From: an uncultured Erythrobacter sp.
GTDB taxonomy: Bacteria > Pseudomonadota > Alphaproteobacteria > Sphingomonadales > Sphingomonadaceae
Length of the DNA stretch: 64,000 bases
Direction: 5' to 3'
Assembly: GCA_947488085.1 (NCBI GenBank)
Contig: CANKYI010000001.1
Location: 1,559,928-1,623,927, forward strand
Of this stretch, positions 36,932 to 45,271 are shown in pieces. The position numbers and the translations under genes were made by a program. Within the stretch, counting starts at the first letter, position 1, and each line of letters opens with the position of its first letter. The notes beneath the pieces were generated by a model. The model worked only from the letters and a program-made list of their open reading frames with translations. It made no database searches and was not told the DNA's origin.

Positions 36932-37543
36932 GTGGCTTTCAACCTGATCGAACTGCCTTATCCCGACACCGCTCTTGCTCCGGCCATTTCGGCAGAGACG
37001 CTTTCCTTCCACCATGGCAAGCATCACAAGGCCTATGTCGACAAAATGAACGCAGCAATCGAGGGCACAGCGCATGACAGCGCGTCGCTCGAATCCGTTG
37101 TCGCCGCTGCACGCGGCAGCAATGCAGGTCTGTTCAACAATGCTGCGCAAACGTGGAACCACGCGTTTTATTGGCACTCAATGGCCGCCAACGAAACCGC
37201 TCCATCAGCGGACCTCGCCGCCAAAATCGACGAGGCATTCGGCTCTATGGATGAGCTCAAAGCACAGCTAAAAGCGCGTGGCGCAGGCCATTTCGCCAGC
37301 GGTTGGGTGTGGCTGGCTGAAAAAGGCGGCAAGCTGTCTATCGAAGAAACCCATGATGGCGATACGCTTGCAGATAGTGGCTTCAACCCGTTGCTGACAA
37401 TCGATGTTTGGGAGCACGCCTATTACATCGACCACCGCAATGCGCGGCCCGCATATCTTGATGCCGTCGTCGATGGTAAGCTGAACTTTGCATTTGCGAG
37501 CGAGAACCTCGCGCGTGGTTCGGCTTGGACCTATCCGAACTAA
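36932..37543 (+). CDS. sodB: Iron superoxide dismutase
   Basis: 203 residues from the GTG at 36932, preceded by AGAGGA. Metal ligands lie in SFHHGKHHKAYV, NHAFYWHSM and DVWEHAYYIDHRNARPAY. NNAAQTWNHAFYWHSM and the following Gly/Ala-rich helix favour the iron form over manganese. It removes superoxide in the cytoplasm. A strong terminator follows 18 bases after the stop. Confidence 0.95.
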   Translation: MAFNLIELPYPDTALAPAISAETLSFHHGKHHKAYVDKMNAAIEGTAHDSASLESVVAAARGSNAGLFNNAAQTWNHAFYWHSMAANETAPSADLAAKIDEAFGSMDELKAQLKARGAGHFASGWVWLAEKGGKLSIEETHDGDTLADSGFNPLLTIDVWEHAYYIDHRNARPAYLDAVVDGKLNFAFASENLARGSAWTYPN

Positions 37544-37561
37544 GCTTTCAAACAGCTATTG

Positions 37562-37602
37562 AAAAAAGGCCAGCCCGCATACCAGCGCGGCTGGCCTTTT
37601 TT
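37562..37602. terminator. Bidirectional terminator between sodB and uvrC
   Basis: AAAAAAGGCCAGCC pairs with GGCTGGCCTTTTTT around a 13-base loop. The run of T at one end and of A at the other serves both convergent genes. The stem is 14 perfect pairs. Confidence 0.92.
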
Positions 37603-37629
37603 GTGTTGGGTTGCCGGGGATGCGCGCCT

Positions 37630-39573
37630 TCACCCGCTCGCGTGATAAAAGTCATAGATCTGCCGCGCCACTGTCTCGCTGACGCCGGGCGCGCGTTGCA
37701 GGTCCTCTAAGGAGGCAGCGCGCACTTTGCTGGCTGTTCCAAAGTGCAACAGCAGCGCGCGCTTGCGGGCCGGACCGATGCCGGGGATTTCGTCCAAGGG
37801 TGATGCAGTGATCGCTTTGCTGCGTTTGGCGCGGTGGGCACCGATGGCGTAGCGGTGCACTTCATCGCGTAGGCGCTGCGCATAAAACAACACTTGCGAA
37901 TTGGTGGGCAGCATCTTTTCGCGGCCATCGGGAAAATGGAACACTTCGCGGCCCTCGCGTCCGTGATGGGGACCTTTGGCGATGCCCACCACAGGTAAGT
38001 CTTCGATGCCCAGCTCGCCCAGAACCTCCATCACGCTGGATAGCTGCCCCTTGCCGCCATCGACCAGCACCAGGTCCGGCCACACGCCTTCACGCTCACG
38101 GTCAGGATCGTCCTTCATCGCGCGCGTAAAGCGCCGCTCCATCACTTCGCGCATCATCGCATAGTCATCATTGGTCTGCGCGGTCTTGATGTTGAATTTG
38201 CGGTATTGCGATTTCTCAAAGCCTTCGGGCGAGGCAACCACCATCGCACCCACGGCCTTCGCGCCTTGGATATGGCTGTTGTCGTAAACCTCGATGCGCT
38301 GCGGTGGTTCGGGCAGCTCCAAAAACTCCGCCAGATCGCGATTGACCTTCGCCTTAGTGCCGCTTTCGGCCAGCCGCCGCTCCAGTGCCTCAACCGCATT
38401 GCGCTGCGCTTGGGCGAGCAATTTGCGCCTGTCGCCGCGCTGGGGAATCGATAGCGAGACCTTCTTCTCCGCCACCTCTGACAAAGCCGCCTCAATCAGT
38501 TCGCGCTCTGACAACTCGCGGTCGATCAGGATGGTCGGCGGTGGTGGCACTTCTTCGTAGAATTGCAGCATAACGTTGGAGAGAACATGCGCCTCGTCCA
38601 CTTCCTTTGTATGGCTTGGGAAAAAGGCGCGGTGACCCCAGTTTTGACCGCCGCGAATGAAGAAGGCTTGGACGCCGATATGCCCGCCTTTGGCTGCGAG
38701 CGCGAAGACATCGGCGTCCCCCACCCCGCTCGCATTGATTGCTTGGCTACCCTGAATGAAGGTCGCCGCGCGTAGCCGGTCGCGCAGGATCGCTGCGGTT
38801 TCAAAGTCCAGCTCTTCCGCCGCTTTCGCCATCTGCTTTTCAAGATCAGCCTGCACTTTACCCGATTTGCCTGCGAGGAATTCCTTCGCCTGATCCACCA
38901 AAGCGTCATAATCCTGCGTGCTCACCCGCCCTACACAGGGCGCAGAGCACCGTTTGATCTGGTAAAGCAAACAAGGCCGGTCACGATTGTTGAAGAAGCT
39001 GTCGGTGCAGGACCGCAGCAGAAACAGCTTTTGCAGCGCGTTGAGTGTAGTGTTGACGCTGCCCGCGCTTGCAAATGGGCCGTAATAGTTTCCCTTTGCC
39101 CGGCGCGCGCCGCGGTGTTTGTGGATGCGCGGAAATGCATGATCGGACCGCAGCAAGATGAAGGGAAAGCTCTTATCGTCTCTCAAGAGCACATTGAATG
39201 GCGGGCGAAACCTTTTGATCAATTGCGCTTCGAGCAGCAGCGCCTCAGCCTCAGAATTGGTCGTGATGATTTCCATATTGCGACATTGAGAAACCATGCG
39301 CAGTAGCCGGTTGGTCATGCCGCTCGCCTGTGTGTAATTCGCAACCCGCGCCTTTAGGCTGCGCGCCTTGCCCACATACAAGACGTCCCCGCGCGTATCG
39401 AGCATCCGGTAGACGCCAGGAACCGGTTTGAGCGTTTTGACGACTTCGCGGATCGCCGTGATGCCTGCATCAAGGTTCGGTTGTGCACGCGACACGGTGT
39501 AGGCCGCGCGTTCCTCATTGAAACGCTCGGCTCCATCGGGGTTATGTGGTGCTCCAGCCTTATTTCGTGACAT
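37630..39573 (-). CDS. uvrC: UvrABC system protein C
   Basis: 647 residues. GIY-YIG-type N-terminus (PGVYRMLDTRGDVLYVGKAR), UVR motif (LEKQMAKAAEELDFETAAIL), and a C-terminal RNase H-like endonuclease with IEVYDNSHIQGAKAVGAMVV and VDGGKGQLSS. The protein ends with a helix-hairpin-helix (GIGPARKRALLLHFGTASKV). UvrC makes both incisions in nucleotide-excision repair. An N-terminal Ala/Glu-rich stretch of about 45 residues precedes the GIY domain. The promoter should lie in the 274-base gap before the peroxidase gene. Confidence 0.96.
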   Translation of the reverse strand: MSRNKAGAPHNPDGAERFNEERAAYTVSRAQPNLDAGITAIREVVKTLKPVPGVYRMLDTRGDVLYVGKARSLKARVANYTQASGMTNRLLRMVSQCRNMEIITTNSEAEALLLEAQLIKRFRPPFNVLLRDDKSFPFILLRSDHAFPRIHKHRGARRAKGNYYGPFASAGSVNTTLNALQKLFLLRSCTDSFFNNRDRPCLLYQIKRCSAPCVGRVSTQDYDALVDQAKEFLAGKSGKVQADLEKQMAKAAEELDFETAAILRDRLRAATFIQGSQAINASGVGDADVFALAAKGGHIGVQAFFIRGGQNWGHRAFFPSHTKEVDEAHVLSNVMLQFYEEVPPPPTILIDRELSERELIEAALSEVAEKKVSLSIPQRGDRRKLLAQAQRNAVEALERRLAESGTKAKVNRDLAEFLELPEPPQRIEVYDNSHIQGAKAVGAMVVASPEGFEKSQYRKFNIKTAQTNDDYAMMREVMERRFTRAMKDDPDREREGVWPDLVLVDGGKGQLSSVMEVLGELGIEDLPVVGIAKGPHHGREGREVFHFPDGREKMLPTNSQVLFYAQRLRDEVHRYAIGAHRAKRSKAITASPLDEIPGIGPARKRALLLHFGTASKVRAASLEDLQRAPGVSETVARQIYDFYHASG

Positions 39574-39847
39574 GGATCAAGAGATAGGATGTCAGGTCGG
39601 TAAGGGGAAGATACGGCCTTGGCCTACCCCCGAAACAAAACCCGTGTCGCACTCCTACAACCTTTGTGGCGCGTCTTTACAACAGAAAACAAGTAAAAAC
39701 TCATGTCGTCGACAGCGAAACACAATATATCGCAATAAGCGGATTCATGGCGGCTCACTACAATGGGTTTCTCGAAATAAATGAATAATCTGTACTTATA
39801 AAAAATCAACCGGGTTGCCTTAAGTTAAACTAACAAAGGCAATACAA

Positions 39848-41323
39848 ATGACAAATCCAGACTATCACGGAATGAAGAGCCTCGAAGGCCTTAATCCCTA
39901 TTGCTCCATGAGCCTTTATGGCGATGAAGATATGGGCGGCCTGCGCGAAGACCGCTTTGGCCGTATGTTCCCGCAATTGCGCCCCGCCTATACCCGGCCT
40001 GACATTCTCAGAACCATTGGTGAGCCAGGCGGTGCAATGGACAGCGGTGCACGGGTCAACCGCACCGATGGCGTGCCAGCCGGGATCATCTTCTTTGGCC
40101 AGTTCATTGACCACGACATCACCCTTGATGCCTCGACCAGTTTCGACAGTGTGATCGACAATCCGGGAGAGATTTCCAACCTTCGCACTCCGACATTGGA
40201 CTTAGACTGTATCTATGGTCTGGGGCCTGAGGCACAACCTTATTTGTATGAGCAAGGTGGTGCGTTTGGTGGAGTAAAATTGCTGACCGGAGCGGACAAT
40301 CCGGGACAGAACGGCGTGAATGAGCATGACCTGCTGCGCAGCCCCAATGGCCGCGCGATCATTGGCGACCCGCGCAATGATGAAAACCGCATCATCAGCC
40401 AACTTCAACTGACCATCATTCGGTTCCACAATCATGTCGCGCAGGTGCTGCATGATGAAAGCGTCGCTGATCCGACGGCGAAAGATCTGGAAGGCCACGA
40501 CCTCTACGAAGCCGCGCGTGAACAGACGACTTGGCATTACCAGTGGGCGGTTGTGAATGACTTCCTGACTGCGATGTGCGGAACGCCTGTGGTGGAGCGC
40601 ATTTTGGGCTGTGGGCGCGAATTTTATTGCGGCCATACGCCTTTCATCCCGGTGGAATTCTCAGTCGCAGCTTATCGCTTTGGACACTCAATGATCCCAC
40701 GCAATGTGCAGGTGCGCAAAGGCGGCGACCGGTTCGATTTGTTCGATGGCGGTTTGGGCGCAGGATTTAGCGCGGTGACAGACCCCGCCACCGTGGTCGA
40801 CTGGCATGAGTTGGTCGACACGCCCCTGCCACGCAGTCTCGATCTCGCTGATCAGCTTGATACGAAGCTTGTCTCGATACTGCTCGCTTTGCCGTTCATC
40901 GATGGACCACCAGAGGATAAGTCGCTGGCGACGCGCAATCTGCGTCGGGGCAATGCGTTCTTGCTGCCAGCGGGTGAGAAGGTTGCCGAGCTGATGGGTG
41001 TCGATGATGCGCATGTCACAGCGACACTGGCCAAGGTGGCCGATGTGAACGCCGATCTGGGCAATGATGGCATCCCGCTCTGGCTCTATATCCTTGCCGA
41101 AGCAGAAGTGGTGGGCCGCGCGGAGAGCGATGGTTCATTCAAACCGGGAGAAGGGCTTGGCCCCGTTGGCGCGACCATTGTTGCCGAGGTGCTGATTGGG
41201 CTGCTTGAGCTGGACGATCACTCCTATCTCGGGGCGAACCGCGATTTCATCCCGCGCGAAGAGTGGGACACTTTGGGCAAATTTGCGACCGTCGCGCAGC
41301 CCGAATTGCCGGTCCTGCCGTAA
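39848..41323 (+). CDS. Animal-type haem peroxidase
   Basis: 491 residues. GQFIDHDITL (H89 distal histidine with the adjacent calcium-binding Asp) and AAYRFGHSMIPRNVQV (proximal His) are signatures of the animal haem peroxidase superfamily. IIGDPRNDENRIISQLQLTI (after residue 165) is another conserved block. There is no signal peptide, unlike many secreted relatives. The 274-base upstream gap is AT-rich. Bacterial members are few and their substrates uncertain; a role in oxidant defence or halogenation is inference. The gene starts at the ATG at 39848 after AACAAAGGCAATACAA. Confidence 0.88.
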   Translation: MTNPDYHGMKSLEGLNPYCSMSLYGDEDMGGLREDRFGRMFPQLRPAYTRPDILRTIGEPGGAMDSGARVNRTDGVPAGIIFFGQFIDHDITLDASTSFDSVIDNPGEISNLRTPTLDLDCIYGLGPEAQPYLYEQGGAFGGVKLLTGADNPGQNGVNEHDLLRSPNGRAIIGDPRNDENRIISQLQLTIIRFHNHVAQVLHDESVADPTAKDLEGHDLYEAAREQTTWHYQWAVVNDFLTAMCGTPVVERILGCGREFYCGHTPFIPVEFSVAAYRFGHSMIPRNVQVRKGGDRFDLFDGGLGAGFSAVTDPATVVDWHELVDTPLPRSLDLADQLDTKLVSILLALPFIDGPPEDKSLATRNLRRGNAFLLPAGEKVAELMGVDDAHVTATLAKVADVNADLGNDGIPLWLYILAEAEVVGRAESDGSFKPGEGLGPVGATIVAEVLIGLLELDDHSYLGANRDFIPREEWDTLGKFATVAQPELPVLP

Positions 41324-41498
41324 TCTTTTGGCGCAGCAATGCGCCCACACGCAATCGCCAGCTGATTGGTCTCTTCTCGATCAGCTGGTGTTTGGCGGAG
41401 CGGGACGAAATAGTCCTCGGCACCCGCTCCGCCAATTTACCTCCGATTGGGCAGGCTAGTCATTGGCAGGCTGCGCATATGCGCCTACCGCGGCTGCC

Positions 41499-42698
41499 AT
41501 GCACACTTACGACGTTATCATCCTTGGCGCAGGAGCCGCCGGGCTCATGTGCGCCGCGCGCGCGGGTCAACGAGGACTTCGCGTCGCTGTGCTCGAAAAG
41601 GCAGAGAAGCCGGGCAAGAAGATCCTGATTTCAGGCGGTGGGCGCTGCAATTTCACCAATGTGGATGCAGGACCTTCGAACTTTCTTTCCGCCAATCCAC
41701 ATTTCGCCAAATCGGCTCTGGCGCGGTACACTCCGCGTGACTTTATCGGGCTGGTGGATCGGTACGGGATCGCGTGGCACGAAAAAACATTAGGCCAGCT
41801 TTTCTGTGACGGGTCGGCCAAGCAGATCGTGCAAATGCTGCTCGACGAATGCCCGGACACCGTTGATGTGATCTGTGACGCCGATGTTGAAACGGTGGTG
41901 CGCGATGGCGATGCGTTCGGCGTCTCCGCCTCTGGCGAACATTATTCCGCACCGTCTCTTGTCATTGCAACAGGCGGCCCATCGATCCCCAAAATGGGTG
42001 CAACCAGCTTCGCTTATGATCTGGCGCGGCAATTTGGTCTCAAAGTGGTTGAACCGCGCCCTGCCCTCGTCCCGTTGACTCTGGGCGAGGATGACGTGTT
42101 GTTTCGTGAGCTTTCCGGGGTTTCTGCCCCCGTGCGCGCGACCGCCGGGACGGGCAAAGGTAAGGGACAGTTTGATGAGGCGGCTCTGTTCACCCATCGC
42201 GGCCTGTCTGGCCCTGCGATCCTGCAAATATCCTCCTATTGGCGCCATGGTGAAGAGATCGGTATCCGCTTCTTGCCACAGGCCGATGGTGATTGGCTGA
42301 TCAGCCTCAAACGGGATCGTCCGAGGGCCGGCCTGCGCAGCGTCTTGAGCGAGCATCTGCCCGACCGGCTCGCCGATGCGCTGGCCATGCGATTGGGCGC
42401 TCAGCATGGGATCGACCGTGAGCTTGGCAATGTGCCTGATAAAGTCTTGCGCAAAGCCGGTGAACAGCTGGCCAATTGGCGATTTAGCCCCAATGGAACG
42501 GAAGGGTTTGCGAAAGCCGAAGTCACAATCGGCGGTATCTCCACGGCGGAACTGTCCAGTCGCACGATGGAAGCGAGCAAAACACCCGGCCTTTATGCCA
42601 TTGGTGAGGCTGTGGACGTGACCGGGTGGCTGGGCGGATACAATTTCCAATGGGCATGGGCCAGCGGGGTCGCGGCAGGCGACGCGATCAACCTATAA
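41499..42698 (+). CDS. HI0933/YhiN-type FAD-dependent oxidoreductase
   Basis: 399 residues from the ATG at 41499; the frame opens earlier but the dinucleotide motif begins right after this start (DVIILGAGAAGLMCAARAG). GKKILISGGGRCNFTN, LVIATGGPSIPKMG and LYAIGEAVDVTGWLGGYNFQWAW are diagnostic of the HI0933 family, whose activity is unknown. The final motif closes the FAD-binding domain. It lies alone in its transcription unit after the peroxidase. Confidence 0.9.
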   Translation: MHTYDVIILGAGAAGLMCAARAGQRGLRVAVLEKAEKPGKKILISGGGRCNFTNVDAGPSNFLSANPHFAKSALARYTPRDFIGLVDRYGIAWHEKTLGQLFCDGSAKQIVQMLLDECPDTVDVICDADVETVVRDGDAFGVSASGEHYSAPSLVIATGGPSIPKMGATSFAYDLARQFGLKVVEPRPALVPLTLGEDDVLFRELSGVSAPVRATAGTGKGKGQFDEAALFTHRGLSGPAILQISSYWRHGEEIGIRFLPQADGDWLISLKRDRPRAGLRSVLSEHLPDRLADALAMRLGAQHGIDRELGNVPDKVLRKAGEQLANWRFSPNGTEGFAKAEVTIGGISTAELSSRTMEASKTPGLYAIGEAVDVTGWLGGYNFQWAWASGVAAGDAINL

Positions 42699-42832
42699 GA
42701 AAATTTCAATGCGCCTGTGGCAAACGCAATACTTACGCTTGCGTGAGGTTGTCACACCATTGAAACATCCTTACGTCGCATTTCAGAGCCCGAATACGGG
42801 CCAACCCATGAGGATGTTCGTAGGAGAGCCGC

Positions 42833-44446
42833 TTGCGCCAATTGCAGGGCATGGATTCATCGTTTGTAGCGCTTGAATCGCCGAATTCGCCGATGCATAT
42901 CGGCAGCGTCCTGATTTACAATCCGGAGACTGCTCCGGGCGGCTTCGTTCGGTTCAAAGACATCCTGCAATTCATCGGTTCGCGGATGCAATTGTCAAAG
43001 ACCATGCGCCAACGATTGGTGCGGGTCCCATTCGACCTCGACTATCCATACTGGATTGAGGACCCCAATTTCGACCTTGAATATCACGTCCGCCATGTCG
43101 CTTTGCCGAAGCCGGGCGATTGGCGACAATTGTGCATTCAGGCCGCCCGCGTCCATGCGCGCCCGCTCGACCTGAACCGCCCGCCATGGGAATTCACCGT
43201 GATCGAGGGGCTCGACAATGTGCGCGACTACCCGCCTGGCTGCTTTGCCTTTGTCACCAAAGTGCACCACGCCGCGATTGATGGGATGAGCGGGATTGAT
43301 TTGATGGAGGCTCTGCACACCGTCACCCCCAGCACCGCACCGCCGAACGAACCGGACGATTGGAAACCTGAAAAGGTGCCCGGACCTGTCGAGTTGCTGG
43401 GCAAGAGTTATGTCAACGCGATCCTCAATCCGCTGAAACAGGCACAGGTAGCAGCCCAAGCTGTTCCCGGTGTGGCAAGCGCGATCAAAGGTCTGGTGAC
43501 ACGTGATTTCAAGCTCAGCACGGACATGGTGCCGCCGCGCACTCGCTTTAACCGCTCAATCTCACCGCACCGCGTAATCGAGGGGCGCAGTTTTGATTTG
43601 AAAGAGTTCAAATCGATCCGTGCGCTTCTGCCAGAAGCGAAAGTCAATGACGTGGCGCTCGCGGTGATTGGCGGCGCGCTGAACAAATACCTCACATCCA
43701 AAGATGATTTGCCCAAAGGCACTATGACGGCGATGGCTCCGATCTCTGTGCGTTCTGGCGATGAAAAGGGGGACATGGGCAACCAAGTTTCTGCCATGGT
43801 CGCCCCGCTGGGCACACATATCGCGGACCCCAAAGAGCGGTTGGAATATGTCTTTGGCCAGACCAAGAATTCCAAAGCGATGACCAACGCCATTGGCGCG
43901 CGCACTATGACAGAGGTAAGCAAGGTCAACCCGCTGCTTTATATGGCATTGGGCGCTCAATTGTTCAGCCGGGTCAGCCTCGCTCACCGCGCCATGCCGT
44001 TCAACACAGTTGTTACCAATGTGCCGGGACCTCCGATCCATATCTATTCCGCCGGCTCGCGGCTTGAGAGTATGGCGCTGTCGCTGATCTGCCTGACCGA
44101 CGGGCTAGGCCTTGCGCATGTCGTGCAAAGCTATGTCGATGAAGCTTACATCAGCTTCACCGCATGCCGCGATATCATGCCTGACCCGGAATTTTACTCG
44201 CAGTGCATTCAGGATAGCTTCAACGAGATGCTGTTAGCTGCAAGGGCAATAGAAGCACCTGCTGCGAAGAAAGCCCCTCGGGCAAAAAAAGCTCCGGCGG
44301 CGAGAAAAGCTCCTGCACGTAAGCCTGCGGCGAAGGCAGCTGCGAAACCCGCGCGCAAAGCACCAGCAAAATCTCCGGCAAAACGCAAACCGCGTGCCGC
44401 GACCAAGAAAACAATAACAACTGCCAAAAAGACAAACGGCAAATAA
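42833..44446 (+). CDS. Wax ester synthase/diacylglycerol acyltransferase with histone-like tail
   Basis: 537 residues. The start is TTG at 42833 (AGGAG seven bases before), giving MRQLQGMDSSFVALESPNSP, the usual family opening. The catalytic HHAAIDG (145-151) and PLDLNRPPWE are present. These enzymes join fatty acyl-CoA to alcohols or diacylglycerol for storage lipid. Residues about 470-537 are an Ala/Lys/Pro repeat (APAAKKAPRAKKAP style), resembling histone H1 tails and absent from most relatives. The tail could bind DNA or lipid droplets. A lipase-like gene follows 21 bases later. Confidence 0.93.
   Translation: MRQLQGMDSSFVALESPNSPMHIGSVLIYNPETAPGGFVRFKDILQFIGSRMQLSKTMRQRLVRVPFDLDYPYWIEDPNFDLEYHVRHVALPKPGDWRQLCIQAARVHARPLDLNRPPWEFTVIEGLDNVRDYPPGCFAFVTKVHHAAIDGMSGIDLMEALHTVTPSTAPPNEPDDWKPEKVPGPVELLGKSYVNAILNPLKQAQVAAQAVPGVASAIKGLVTRDFKLSTDMVPPRTRFNRSISPHRVIEGRSFDLKEFKSIRALLPEAKVNDVALAVIGGALNKYLTSKDDLPKGTMTAMAPISVRSGDEKGDMGNQVSAMVAPLGTHIADPKERLEYVFGQTKNSKAMTNAIGARTMTEVSKVNPLLYMALGAQLFSRVSLAHRAMPFNTVVTNVPGPPIHIYSAGSRLESMALSLICLTDGLGLAHVVQSYVDEAYISFTACRDIMPDPEFYSQCIQDSFNEMLLAARAIEAPAAKKAPRAKKAPAARKAPARKPAAKAAAKPARKAPAKSPAKRKPRAATKKTITTAKKTNGK
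44246..44443 (+). repeat. Lys/Ala/Pro-rich low-complexity tail coding region
   Basis: The 3' end of the acyltransferase gene codes for about 66 residues built from short AAKKAP-, ARKP- and PAK-like units. The units are degenerate, with mixed Ala and Lys codons, so the DNA shows no perfect tandem repeat. It resembles eukaryotic-style H1 tails and bacterial H1-like proteins such as AlgP/Hc1. Confidence 0.7.
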
Positions 44447-44467
44447 GAGCCCCGAGGAGAGCAAATA

Positions 44468-45271
44468 ATGGCGAGCATCGCCCCAAACGCCAGCGATTTT
44501 GACGCTGATACAGAAGCGCATACGGTCTCCGGACCACGGCGAATTTGGACGCTCAGCGAAGGGCGTGCGATGTTTGAACTCGGCGCGTTTTACGCGATGC
44601 GCCCGCTGCTTGGCACACTGCCGCATGGCGATGGGCATTCGGTTATGTGCCTGCCCGGCTTTATGGCCTCCAACAGCTCTACCATACCGATGCGGGGGCT
44701 TTTAACGCAGCTTGGCTACGACGTTCATGGATGGGACTCAGGCCGCAACGTGCGGATCAATGGAGAGCTTATTGCGCGGCTAGAAAGCCAGTTGCTGCGG
44801 CTTTACAAGTCCAGTGGACGCAAGGTGTCATTGATCGGGTGGAGCCTTGGCGGCGTAATCGCGCGCGAACTGGCCAAATTTCAACCTGACAAAGTGCGAC
44901 TGGTGATCAGTCTAGGCAGCCCGATCACCAATGATCGCCGCATTTCAAACGCGGCTGCTCTGTTCGAATTGCTCAACGGCAAAGAGCCCGAAGTGATGCA
45001 GGATGGCCGCTTTCAAGCTCTCGACGAGGCACCGCCCGTGCCCACAACCTCTGTCTACACAAAGACCGACGGGATCGTCCATTGGCGCGGAAGTATTCAG
45101 GCAAAGAGCAAAACTCCAAGCGAAAATATTCGCGTCCATGCCAGCCATTGCGGCCTAGGGGTGAACCCATCGGTAATGGTCGCCTTGGCTGACCGATTGG
45201 CTCAGGATGAGGGATCATGGAAACCGTTTAAGGCCAAACCAGGCCAAGGTTGGATGTTTCCCAAGTCTTAA
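44468..45271 (+). CDS. Lipase-like alpha/beta hydrolase
   Basis: 267 residues. The nucleophile elbow GWSLGGVIAREL (about 122) and the final histidine in HASHCGLGVNPSV suggest an active serine hydrolase; the oxyanion region is VMCLPGFMASNSST. It follows the wax-ester synthase by 21 bases and has no signal peptide, so it probably acts on intracellular lipids. Its stop interlocks with that of the convergent TonB receptor (TTAA). Confidence 0.87.
   Translation: MASIAPNASDFDADTEAHTVSGPRRIWTLSEGRAMFELGAFYAMRPLLGTLPHGDGHSVMCLPGFMASNSSTIPMRGLLTQLGYDVHGWDSGRNVRINGELIARLESQLLRLYKSSGRKVSLIGWSLGGVIARELAKFQPDKVRLVISLGSPITNDRRISNAAALFELLNGKEPEVMQDGRFQALDEAPPVPTTSVYTKTDGIVHWRGSIQAKSKTPSENIRVHASHCGLGVNPSVMVALADRLAQDEGSWKPFKAKPGQGWMFPKS

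Noticed and set aside
39574..39847. AT-rich gap before the peroxidase, considered as a mobile-element scar.
   Set aside because: No inverted repeats, target duplication or transposase remnant could be seen.
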